A stretch of DNA of 64,000 nucleotides from Chryseobacterium arthrosphaerae. Lineage in GTDB: Bacteria; Bacteroidota; Bacteroidia; Flavobacteriales; Weeksellaceae. Below, piece after piece: positions 57,033-64,000 of the stretch. Both the position numbers and the translations under genes were made by a program. The notes under the pieces are model-generated. The model was not told where the DNA came from. It searched no databases and saw nothing but the letters and a program-made list of their open reading frames with translations. Location of the stretch: the NCBI RefSeq assembly GCF_001684965.1, contig NZ_MAYG01000031.1, forward strand, positions 124,001 to 188,000, given 5' to 3'. Numbering within the stretch: position 1 is the first letter of the stretch; each line of letters opens with the position of its first letter.

Positions 57033-57080
57033 AAATGCTTTTAATGCCGGAACATCCAAATTAAAAGCATTTTATTTTTT
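57033..57080 (+). terminator. Rho-independent terminator
   Basis: 13-bp stem AAATGCTTTTAAT (57033-57045) / ATTAAAAGCATTT (57060-57072) with T-rich DNA after it. Confidence 0.75.
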
Positions 57081-57163
57081 TATATCCATTTAAAGCACTT
57101 TCATGTGAAAATAATGACCGTGCTATTTGTGAAACAATTAGTGTCATTTGTGTTTAAATAAAA

Positions 57164-58093
57164 ATGAAAATACTTCTTTTAGATAAAAACCATCCTCTCA
57201 TTACCGAACAGCTTTTAGCAAAGAATTTTATTTTAGAAGAGGATTTTACTTCTTCTTATGATGAGGTTGTGCATGAGATTCAAAACTATGACGGAATTAT
57301 CATCAGAAGCCGTATTCCTTTAGATAAAAACTTTCTTGAAAAAGCACGGAATCTGAAGTTTATTGCAAGAGTAGGTGCAGGAATGGAGAATATTGATATT
57401 CCTGTTGCAGAAAAACTGGGGATTCAGCTGATCAATTCTCCGGAAGGAAACAGGGATTCTGTAGCAGAACATGTGGTAGGAATGCTGCTTGTCATCATGA
57501 ACAGGCTTTTCATCGCTTCCCGGGAAGTGGAAAACGGGATCTGGAAACGTGAAGAAAACAGGGGAGATGAATTGTTGGGCAAAACAGTTGGCCTGATAGG
57601 ATATGGAAACATGGGAAAAGCTACAGCAAAGAGACTTTCCGGATTCGGGTGCAAAGTGATCTTCCATGATATTCTTCCCGGCCTTTCTGATGAATTTGCA
57701 ACACAGGTTACCCTAGACGAATTAAAAGAGTCTGCTGAGGTTGTAAGCCTGCATATTCCTCTGACTTCAGAAACTCATTATCTTATTGATGAAAGTTTTA
57801 TTTCTGAAATGAAAAATGACTTCTATTTTGTGAATACGGCGAGAGGTAAAAACGTAGAAACTAAAAGTTTAGTAGAAGCAATGAAATCCGGAAAGGTAAA
57901 AGGTGTCTGCCTGGATGTTCTTGAATATGAAAAATCTTCTTTTGAAAATATAGAATCTGAAAATGAAGATCTGAAATATCTTTTAGAATCTGAAAAAGCT
58001 ATTGTTACACCTCATATTGCCGGCTGGACCCATCAGAGCAAGGAAAAACTGGCGCAGTTTATTGTGGATAAGATTGTAGCATCGTATTGTTAG
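57164..58093 (+). CDS. D-2-hydroxyacid dehydrogenase (NAD-dependent)
   Basis: 309 residues. N-terminal catalytic half with IARVGAGMENID near residue 66 (Arg region), NAD-binding GLIGYGNMGKATA near 146 (GxGxxG), VNTARGKNVETKSL near 224, and TPHIAGWTHQS near 286, with the catalytic His. This is the family of phosphoglycerate, glyoxylate and lactate D-dehydrogenases. No ACT domain is present, so it is not the long SerA form. Substrate cannot be fixed. A terminator hairpin lies just downstream. Confidence 0.85.
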   Translation: MKILLLDKNHPLITEQLLAKNFILEEDFTSSYDEVVHEIQNYDGIIIRSRIPLDKNFLEKARNLKFIARVGAGMENIDIPVAEKLGIQLINSPEGNRDSVAEHVVGMLLVIMNRLFIASREVENGIWKREENRGDELLGKTVGLIGYGNMGKATAKRLSGFGCKVIFHDILPGLSDEFATQVTLDELKESAEVVSLHIPLTSETHYLIDESFISEMKNDFYFVNTARGKNVETKSLVEAMKSGKVKGVCLDVLEYEKSSFENIESENEDLKYLLESEKAIVTPHIAGWTHQSKEKLAQFIVDKIVASYC

Positions 58094-58118
58094 AAAAACA
58101 AGCCAAAAAAATACCTGA

Positions 58119-58165
58119 AACCTGAAAAATTATGTGTGAAGCTCTTAATTTTTCAGGTTTTTATT
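58119..58165 (+). terminator. Rho-independent terminator
   Basis: 14-bp stem AACCTGAAAAATTA (58119-58132) / TAATTTTTCAGGTT (58146-58159) and T-rich tail. Confidence 0.8.
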
Positions 58166-58288
58166 TTAACCGGTCTCTTTTTATGATTTCATCTTTCCTT
58201 CCATTTATGTTAAATAATTCATAATGTCACCATCATATCTATCATTTACTTTCGAGTTTTATTAAATTGCCGCTCATTTTTGAATCTC

Positions 58289-59551
58289 ATGAAGATGCGT
58301 AATTTCGTACTTATTTTAACTGTCTTTTTATCTGTCTTTTCCTGCAAAAAAAAATCTGAAGCCCAAAAAGTTTCGGAAGAAAACACCACTAATCTTCCCA
58401 ATTACGGGAATGTGGATCTGGAAAATGTTTTCACTAAGGCTGACGGCCAGCTTTTAGACAAATACTCCACTGCAAATTACATCAACCAGTATTACAAAAA
58501 GATCTGGGAAGGAGGAGACCTTAGCGGTGGAATTCTTGTTGCTAAAGGTGATGAAATTCTCTATGAAAATTACCGAGGTTTCGGAAGAGAAGGCAATCAG
58601 ATGCCGATCGATAAAAACACCCCACTGCACGTTGCATCGGTTTCAAAAACACTTACGGCCATGACCATGATGAAATTAGTGGAAGCCGGAAAAATAAAAC
58701 TTACGGATCATCTTACCCAGTTTTTTCCGGGGTTTCCTTATCCTGATGTTACGGTTCAGACTTTGCTGGATCAGAGAAGCGGGCTTCCGAAATATGAATA
58801 TTTTATTACTAAGATACAACCTGCTCCTGCAGAGCTTTCAAAGCCGTTCATTACCAATCAGGATGTGCTGAATATGATCATCAAATACAAACCTGATCTG
58901 GCAAGAGATACGGATACCGGGTTCATGTATTGCAATACGAACTTTGCTTTACTGGCGTTGCTGATTGAAAAGGTGACCAATACTCCTTTTCCGCAGGCAA
59001 TGAAAGAAATGGTCTTCACACCGTTAAAAATGAACAATTCCTATATCTTTCAGGAAAAAGATATTCCTACCGCTTCACAGTCTTTCTACTATGGTGGAAA
59101 CAAATTGTATCCGCTGGACAGGCTTGATCTGATCTACGGAGATAAAAATGTATATACAACACCAAGGGATCTGTATAATTTTTCAAAAGCAATGTTTTCC
59201 AAGGATTTCCTTAAGCCGGAACTGATGCAGATGGTATTTGCGCCTTACAGCAACGAAAAGGCGGGAATGAATAACTACGGATTAGGATTCCGAATGAAAA
59301 TATTTGACAATGGTGAAAAGCTGACGTATCACAACGGCTGGTGGCATGGAACCAACTCCGTATTTGCCCATCTTCTGAAGTCGAAAGTGACCATTGTGGC
59401 CATCGGGAATAAATATTCAAACAAAGTATATACAGCATTGGCATTGTCCGGATTATTTGAAGATTTCCCTTTACAGAAAGATAAGCTTCATACGGTGATG
59501 AATGACAATAAAGATACTTTGAATTCCGGACAGGAAGTTTTTGGAGAATAA
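58289..59551 (+). CDS. Serine hydrolase lipoprotein, class C beta-lactamase fold
   Basis: About 420 residues from the ATG at 58289. The lipoprotein signal ends FSC near residue 19. The beta-lactamase-like domain has SVSKTLTAM near 117 (SxxK), the YCNTN motif near 211 (YxN), and the third-motif region HNGWWHG near 350. The family includes class C beta-lactamases, esterases and D-aminopeptidases; the HNG/HxG third motif is commoner in esterases and peptidases than in lactamases. The anchor suggests periplasmic activity at the cell envelope. Confidence 0.85.
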   Translation: MKMRNFVLILTVFLSVFSCKKKSEAQKVSEENTTNLPNYGNVDLENVFTKADGQLLDKYSTANYINQYYKKIWEGGDLSGGILVAKGDEILYENYRGFGREGNQMPIDKNTPLHVASVSKTLTAMTMMKLVEAGKIKLTDHLTQFFPGFPYPDVTVQTLLDQRSGLPKYEYFITKIQPAPAELSKPFITNQDVLNMIIKYKPDLARDTDTGFMYCNTNFALLALLIEKVTNTPFPQAMKEMVFTPLKMNNSYIFQEKDIPTASQSFYYGGNKLYPLDRLDLIYGDKNVYTTPRDLYNFSKAMFSKDFLKPELMQMVFAPYSNEKAGMNNYGLGFRMKIFDNGEKLTYHNGWWHGTNSVFAHLLKSKVTIVAIGNKYSNKVYTALALSGLFEDFPLQKDKLHTVMNDNKDTLNSGQEVFGE

Positions 59552-59555
59552 TGTT

Positions 59556-59563
59556 TACTTTTG
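59556..59563 (+). promoter_or_regulatory. -7 element TACTTTTG of the Ig-like lipoprotein gene
   Basis: TAnnTTTG match 13 bases before the ATG at 59577. Confidence 0.5.
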
Positions 59564-59576
59564 CTTAAACATTTTC

Positions 59577-61349
59577 ATGAAAAGGTTTCTTTTATTATTC
59601 GTTATCTGTTTTCTTGTACATTCCTGTGCAAGAGTAGGTTCGCCTGTAGGTGGGCCAAAAGATACATTGGCGCCAAGATTTTTAAGTTCCAATATTGATA
59701 CCACCAGGATCAATGTCAAAAGAGATATTCACGAGCTCCGTCTGGATTTTGATGAATATATTACATTGAAGGATATCAGTAAAAACCTGATTATCTCGCC
59801 TCCCATTAAAGATATCAAGCGGATTCTTCCGTCTAATATTGCCAATAAATTTGTACTGATCCAATGGGCGGATACGCTCCAGGCCAATACCACCTATAAT
59901 TTCAATTTCGGGAATTCTATTGTGGATAATAATGAAGCTAATGTACTGAGGTATTTTAATTTTGCTTTTTCTACAGGAGATAAACTGGATGATCTGTACG
60001 TTAGCGGGGAAATAAAGGATGCCGCACAGATTAAAAAGAAAGAGGGAAGTAATGAAAACAAACTGGTGGTAGGATTGTACCAGCTTAAAGATACGATCAA
60101 TTATAAACAAAAGCCGTATTATATTACTAAAGTAGATGATGACGGATATTATGAGCTGAACTATCTTTCTCCCGGAAAATATAAGATTATCGCCTTCGAT
60201 GATGAGAATGGAAACTCTATCTACGATCCGGGAAAGGAGAAAATAGGATTCCAAAAAGAGACTGTTGATATTGAAAAATCAATATCCGGGCTTAATTTAA
60301 AAGTTTACCCTTCCAAAAAAGCACTTAAGTACTCTGAAATGAAAGAAGTTCCAGGGGGTGTGCTGATGCTTTTTGAAGGTCATCCGGATGAAGTGAAAGT
60401 AGAGTCTCTGAATGACAAACTGAAAGATATCAAGGTGACCCATAATCCTAAGTCTGACTCAGTAAGAATCTGGTTTGATGCGGTGAAAAATGATGTTGGG
60501 CAGACTGCCAATGAGAAACTGGTATTTAGCCACAATAAAGGCGCTAAAAAAGACAGTGCTTACAGTGTTTCTTTATTTTACAGATATAATAAGAAAAATG
60601 TAATGGATATTGAAGGGGATAACGACGGTGCTCCGTTACCTCCGAAAGCAGAATTTAAAATAGCCTCAGGATATTATATTGATAAAATTGATCCTTCAAA
60701 ATGGACGTTGAACGTTAAAGGAGACAGCTTGAATACAATACCTTTCAAGGCCAGAATTTCAGAGACCAATCCTTATCAGATCCTTGTTCAGTCAGATTTT
60801 ATAAGTGGTAAATCCTATCAGCTTACCGTTCCTAAGGAAACCGTATCTTCATTCTATACCAGAAATGTACAGTCCAAACGTTTTGATTTTGACATTGCCA
60901 AGGTAGACGAATTCGGAAGTCTTGAGTTTACACTGAGCAATGCTCCAACCACGCATTATTGGATTCAGCTGTTGGATGCTTCTGAGAAAGCAGTATATCA
61001 GAAATATACAAAAGGGAACCAGGTGAAGTTTGACATCGTGAAACCTGGCGAATATATTGTAAGGATTCTGGTAGACAACAATGAAAATAAATATTGGGAC
61101 GAGGCAGATCTTGCCACTGAAACTTTTGCTGAAGAGGCTTTTGTTTTCTATAAAAAAGTAATAGCAAGAGGATTGTGGGAGACCAGGGAAGAATGGGATC
61201 TGAAGGATACAAGAACACTGGATAATCCTAAAGGAACAGCTCCTGCTCCGGTTCCTGCTGCTGTGGCTCCTGAGGAAACAGGCACAGTGAAACAGGAAGC
61301 AAAAAAAGAAATAAAATCCAATACCGCAGTTTTAACTCCGGTGAAGTAG
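59577..61349 (+). CDS. Ig-like domain lipoprotein
   Basis: About 590 residues from the ATG at 59577 (MKRFLLLFVICFLVHSC), with lipobox VHSC at about residue 17. An earlier TTG at 59541 is inside the previous gene. The N-terminal domain after the Cys (GSPVGGPKDTLAPRFLSS, then a beta-sandwich) is the Big_5/Ig-like type found in flavobacterial lipoproteins. Repeated beta domains continue, including a SpaA-like stretch YLSPGKYKIIAFDDENGNS near 198. The C-terminus is Ala/Pro/Val-rich (about 545-590). No catalytic motif. It precedes the haem-binding gene by 6 bases and is probably co-transcribed. Confidence 0.8.
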   Translation: MKRFLLLFVICFLVHSCARVGSPVGGPKDTLAPRFLSSNIDTTRINVKRDIHELRLDFDEYITLKDISKNLIISPPIKDIKRILPSNIANKFVLIQWADTLQANTTYNFNFGNSIVDNNEANVLRYFNFAFSTGDKLDDLYVSGEIKDAAQIKKKEGSNENKLVVGLYQLKDTINYKQKPYYITKVDDDGYYELNYLSPGKYKIIAFDDENGNSIYDPGKEKIGFQKETVDIEKSISGLNLKVYPSKKALKYSEMKEVPGGVLMLFEGHPDEVKVESLNDKLKDIKVTHNPKSDSVRIWFDAVKNDVGQTANEKLVFSHNKGAKKDSAYSVSLFYRYNKKNVMDIEGDNDGAPLPPKAEFKIASGYYIDKIDPSKWTLNVKGDSLNTIPFKARISETNPYQILVQSDFISGKSYQLTVPKETVSSFYTRNVQSKRFDFDIAKVDEFGSLEFTLSNAPTTHYWIQLLDASEKAVYQKYTKGNQVKFDIVKPGEYIVRILVDNNENKYWDEADLATETFAEEAFVFYKKVIARGLWETREEWDLKDTRTLDNPKGTAPAPVPAAVAPEETGTVKQEAKKEIKSNTAVLTPVK

Positions 61350-61355
61350 AGACGT

Positions 61356-61814
61356 ATGAAGACGGTAAAAAAAGTAATATTCTGGACACTTGTGGCGTTT
61401 GCCCTGATTCAGTTCATTCCTATTGACAGGGTGAACAAACCGGTTGATTCTGCCGTGAATTTTGTTGATTATGCAAAAGCTCCGGAAAAGGTGAGTACAT
61501 TGCTTAAAAATGCATGCTATGACTGTCATTCCAATGAAACCGTTTACCCGAAATATGCATTTATAGCCCCGATTTCATGGTCGGTAAAAAGCCATGTAAA
61601 CGAAGGGAGAGAACATATGAACTTTTCTGTCTGGGGAACTTATAATAAGGAACTAAAAGAGAGCATGCTTAATAAATCTGTTCAGACCCTGCAGAATAAA
61701 ACGATGCCAATGCCCGGATATATAGTTTATCACAAAGAAGCGAATCTTTCAGAAGCAGAAAGATCTTTACTGATCCAGTATTTCGACGGAATGCTGAAAT
61801 CTAAAACGTACTAA
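61356..61814 (+). CDS. Haem-binding-domain protein (cytochrome-like)
   Basis: 152 residues. One N-terminal membrane segment (about 8-25), which can serve as signal or anchor, and a single haem c motif NACYDCHSNETVYPKYAF near residue 51 (CxxCH). Met residues near 115-120 (KTMPMPGY) can provide the axial ligand. This matches the small DUF1371/haem-binding family of Bacteroidetes. It is 6 bases behind the Ig-like lipoprotein gene, so both are probably on one mRNA. A role as a small envelope electron carrier is inferred. Confidence 0.85.
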   Translation: MKTVKKVIFWTLVAFALIQFIPIDRVNKPVDSAVNFVDYAKAPEKVSTLLKNACYDCHSNETVYPKYAFIAPISWSVKSHVNEGREHMNFSVWGTYNKELKESMLNKSVQTLQNKTMPMPGYIVYHKEANLSEAERSLLIQYFDGMLKSKTY

Positions 61815-61820
61815 AAAAAA

Positions 61821-61848
61821 TCCCGCAGAACCTTCAGGTTCTGCGGGA
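61821..61848. terminator. Bidirectional terminator
   Basis: 12-bp perfect stem TCCCGCAGAACC / GGTTCTGCGGGA with a TTCA loop between convergent genes. Confidence 0.85.
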
Positions 61849-61864
61849 CAATATTCTATAGAAA

Positions 61865-62377
61865 TTATTTCTTTATATACCTTTCAAAAAATCTTTGCTG
61901 AGAATCAAAAGCTATATCTTCAAGGTTAAGATCCTGCAAAGGGACCCACAATGCTTCCGAGATCTCTGAAAGCTCAAGATTAACTTCAAACTTTTCCATA
62001 ACATTATACTCATAAAAGAGATCAATCGTATTATAATCAATTTCTTTATACTGATAGATGTTAGGAAGGCTTGTAAGGTACTTCAGGTTCGAAATATCGA
62101 TGTCCAGTTGCAGCTCTTCAAAAAGCTCCCTTTTACAGGTTTCTTCCGCACTTTCTTTAGGGTCAACAAATCCTCCGGCCAGATCGAGTTTCCCTTTTTT
62201 AGGGTCTCTGTTTCTGCGTGTAAGATACATTTCGTCACCACATCTGATGACAACCGCTACGGCGCCTGCCACATTATTGTACAGGGTAAAACCGCACTCA
62301 GGACAGCTCCATTTTTTTTCACCGTCCCAGTGTAAAGATTCTTTGCCACAGCTTGGGCAATATTTCAATAATTTCAT
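61865..62377 (-). CDS. NUDIX hydrolase with zinc ribbon
   Basis: 170 residues. An N-terminal zinc ribbon (CPSCGK and CPECG, about residues 8-34) precedes the NUDIX domain, with GGFVDPKESAEETCKRELFE near 68 followed by ELQ, which fits the box GX5EX7REUXEEXGU. The ribbon-plus-NUDIX layout is seen in NudC-like NADH pyrophosphatases, but this protein is much shorter, so only a general nucleoside-diphosphate hydrolase call is safe. It starts 40 bases after xerD and has its own TATCTTTG promoter element at 62397. Confidence 0.88.
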   Translation of the reverse strand: MKLLKYCPSCGKESLHWDGEKKWSCPECGFTLYNNVAGAVAVVIRCGDEMYLTRRNRDPKKGKLDLAGGFVDPKESAEETCKRELFEELQLDIDISNLKYLTSLPNIYQYKEIDYNTIDLFYEYNVMEKFEVNLELSEISEALWVPLQDLNLEDIAFDSQQRFFERYIKK

Positions 62378-62396
62378 CTTTTATAATTATTTCCCA

Positions 62397-62404
62397 AAGA
62401 TAAG
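62397..62404 (-). promoter_or_regulatory. -7 element TATCTTTG of the NUDIX gene
   Basis: TAnnTTTG match on the minus strand ending 19 bases before the ATG at 62377. Confidence 0.55.
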
Positions 62405-62417
62405 ATGAAACTTCATC

Positions 62418-63332
62418 CTATTGAGCAATATTAATATTTCTCGGGTGATAATTTAAAATTACATCCCGCAGTTCTTCAGTTTTAAGGTGTGTATAGATTT
62501 CCGTAGTCGTAATACTGGAGTGTCCCAGCATTTCCTGGATGTAACGGAGGTCTGCACCATTCTGCAGCAAATGCGTAGCAAAAGAATGTCTGAAGGTATG
62601 CGGAGATATCTTTTTGTTGACCCCTGCTTTGTCTGTAAGCTCTTTGATAATAAGAAATACAATCACTCTGGACATGGAAGTCCCACGACTGTTCAGGAAC
62701 AGGGTGTCTTCGTATTTTTTGTTGATTTTACCTTTGGAGCGTACCTCTTTGATATAGCTGTCCAGAAGTTCAGCCGTATAGTCTGCTAAAGGCACAAAGC
62801 GGGTTTTGTTTCCTTTTCCGTGTACCTTTATGAATTGCTCCTTGAAGTTGATATTGGATATCTTCAGGTCGATAAGCTCAGACACACGAAGGCCGCAACC
62901 GTACAATACCTCAATAATGCACTGGTTTCTTTTTCCGAGATCCGTATTAACCTCAATGGCTGCAATAATTTTGTTGATATCAGGAAGGCTTAAGGTATCA
63001 GGTAAGTAGAGTCCTAATTTAGGGCCTTCAAGTAGCGCTGCAGGGTTGTCTTCCCGGTATTCGTCCTCCAGCAGAAATTTGAAGAAGGCTTTGATGGAAG
63101 AGATCCATCTTGCCTGTGATCGCTCACTGAATTTCTGTTTGGAAAGATTGAAGATATACTCCTGCAGGTTTTCATAACCTATAGAATCCGGACCGACATT
63201 TTCCAGATCCTCCTCTGCGTAATCTTTTAATTTTCTAATATCCCGAACGTAAGCGTCGAGAGTGTTTTCTGAAAAATTCCTTTCGAAACGAAGAAATATT
63301 TCAAAATCTTTGATCTTTTCATCCCAAGTCAT
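62418..63332 (-). CDS. xerD: Site-specific tyrosine recombinase XerD
   Basis: 304 residues, normal for XerC/XerD. The N-terminal SAM-like core-binding domain covers about 1-100. The catalytic domain has the R-H-R-H-Y set: CGLRVSELIDL near 147, HTFRHSFATHLL near 244, and LGHSSITTTEIYTH near 270 with the Tyr nucleophile. It resolves chromosome dimers at dif sites, probably with a XerC-type partner. The start lies 6 bases after the dCMP deaminase stop. XerD is favoured over XerC from overall similarity, with moderate certainty; no neighbouring integron, transposon or att repeat is seen. Confidence 0.9.
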   Translation of the reverse strand: MTWDEKIKDFEIFLRFERNFSENTLDAYVRDIRKLKDYAEEDLENVGPDSIGYENLQEYIFNLSKQKFSERSQARWISSIKAFFKFLLEDEYREDNPAALLEGPKLGLYLPDTLSLPDINKIIAAIEVNTDLGKRNQCIIEVLYGCGLRVSELIDLKISNINFKEQFIKVHGKGNKTRFVPLADYTAELLDSYIKEVRSKGKINKKYEDTLFLNSRGTSMSRVIVFLIIKELTDKAGVNKKISPHTFRHSFATHLLQNGADLRYIQEMLGHSSITTTEIYTHLKTEELRDVILNYHPRNINIAQ

Positions 63333-63338
63333 TTGTGC

Positions 63339-63761
63339 TTATTTTTTTAGTTCACAGTCCGATATTTGTTCTATTTCAATATTATGGTTTCTCAGGAACG
63401 ATATCCCATCGTCATCCGAATACTCATTGATATACACCAGTCTTGTAATACCTGCCTGAAGGATCAGCTTGCTGCATTCCTTACAGGGTGATAACGTCAG
63501 ATATAACGTTGCACCTTTTGCAGATTGTGTGGAAGCTGCCAGTTTCAATATAGCGTTGGCTTCCGCATGTAATACGTACCAGTGTGTTTTTCCCTCTTCA
63601 TCTTCACAGCAGTTTTCGAATCCCATAGGAGTCCCGTTGTAACCATCTGAAATAATCATCCTATCTTTTACGATAAGAGCTCCTACCTGTTTTCTCTTAC
63701 AGTAGGATAATTTTGCCCATTCCTGGGCCATTTTTAGATAAGCTTTGTCAAACTTATTCAT
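63339..63761 (-). CDS. dCMP/cytidine deaminase-family protein
   Basis: 140 residues. Zinc-dependent deaminase with the HAEANAILK motif near residue 66 (His ligand and catalytic Glu) and PCKECSKLI near 92 (two Cys ligands). Length and the SYCKRKQVGALIVKD start fit the ComEB/dCMP deaminase group, which produces dUMP for thymidylate synthesis. A tRNA or guanine deaminase role is less likely because the cluster length and spacing differ. It is between the enoyl-CoA hydratase and xerD on the same strand, with 51 and 6 bases. Confidence 0.9.
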   Translation of the reverse strand: MNKFDKAYLKMAQEWAKLSYCKRKQVGALIVKDRMIISDGYNGTPMGFENCCEDEEGKTHWYVLHAEANAILKLAASTQSAKGATLYLTLSPCKECSKLILQAGITRLVYINEYSDDDGISFLRNHNIEIEQISDCELKK

Positions 63762-63812
63762 ACCGCAGCATCAGTTTTTTTCGAAATAATTTGGATTAAA
63801 AGTTTTGAAAGA

Positions 63813-64000
63813 TCAGAAATTCGGCTTTCTTTTCTCAAGGAAAGCTGTTACTCCTTCTTTCTTATCGTCCATTTCAAAAAGTTCCCCGAAATACTTGATC
63901 TCAGTTTCGAAACCTTTATCCGTGTCAGATAAATTTACGGCATTAATTGCCTTTGATATTGCCATTGGTGAATTGTAGGCAATAGTACTCGCTAATTCTT
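63813..64000 (-). CDS. Enoyl-CoA hydratase/isomerase family protein (C-terminal part only)
   Basis: The minus-strand frame from the window edge to the TGA at 63815-63813 encodes about 62 residues, ending in EGVTAFLEKRKPNF. The stretch GVTAFLEKRKPxF is the characteristic end of crotonase-family proteins. The N-terminal active site lies outside the window, so substrate cannot be given. It is 51 bases upstream of the deaminase gene on the same strand. Confidence 0.82.
   Translation of the reverse strand, partial: ELASTIAYNSPMAISKAINAVNLSDTDKGFETEIKYFGELFEMDDKKEGVTAFLEKRKPNF

Noticed and set aside
59682..60254. Minus-strand frame of 190 codons inside the Ig-like lipoprotein gene
   Set aside because: Very Ile/Phe-rich shadow with no start signal or motifs.
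62418..63332. XerD gene as a sign of a mobile element
   Set aside because: Sequence and setting fit the housekeeping recombinase; no att-like repeats, cargo genes or composition change nearby.

Overview
The window looks like a chromosome segment of a flavobacterium, most likely Chryseobacterium or a close Weeksellaceae relative. The evidence is: AT-rich DNA; TAnnTTTG-type -7 promoter elements with A-rich start regions instead of Shine-Dalgarno sites; a type IX secretion C-terminal sorting domain; several TonB-dependent receptors; a fused CcoNO oxidase subunit; and an AcnB plus mitochondrial-type aconitase pair. I see no phage, IS element, CRISPR array, tRNA or rRNA. Most of the window is ordinary core metabolism, and the unusual signals are mainly in the non-coding leaders.

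Layout. 1-3.7 kb: a membrane ferredoxin (cut by the window edge), its CCG-domain Fe-S partner, a polytopic membrane protein and a conserved small protein. 3.7-8.7 kb: glycosyltransferase, flippase and asparagine synthase, probably a surface-glycan group, then a lipoprotein. 8.8-10.1 kb: serS. 10.1-19.8 kb (minus strand): a complete cbb3 oxidase locus, ccoI-ccoS-ccoNO-ccoQ-ccoP-ccoG-ccoH-safE-like, ending in a lipoprotein. It is divergent from a Crp/Fnr-type regulator, and a dyad site lies between the two. 20.6-22.5 kb: panB, a small membrane protein and a pseudouridine synthase. 22.6-24.7 kb: a T9SS-secreted adhesin-like protein.

24.8-30.9 kb: a TPP riboswitch followed by thiS-thiC-tenI-like-thiE-thiG-thiH-thiF. 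A second TPP riboswitch at 53.3 kb precedes a TonB-dependent receptor, so thiamine synthesis and predicted outer-membrane thiamine uptake appear to be under one ligand. 31.1-39.6 kb: three more TonB-dependent receptors and a DUF5694-like protein. The receptor at 33.8 kb has a 390-base leader containing an S-box-like RNA, a short Cys-containing open frame and a hairpin. 39.8-41.5 kb: a LytS/LytTR two-component pair. 41.6-46.8 kb: a TlpA-like thioredoxin, DsbD, and an OmpR-type two-component system whose promoter carries four TAAC repeats at helical spacing. 46.8-52.2 kb: two different aconitases.

52.4-64 kb: a WG-repeat protein, the thiamine-regulated receptor, an HU-like membrane protein, a thioesterase, a hydroxyacid dehydrogenase, a serine hydrolase, an Ig-like lipoprotein, a haem-binding protein, a NUDIX hydrolase, xerD, a dCMP deaminase and the C-terminal end of an enoyl-CoA hydratase.

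Functional calls rest on motifs read by eye and on knowledge of the families; no database search was possible.
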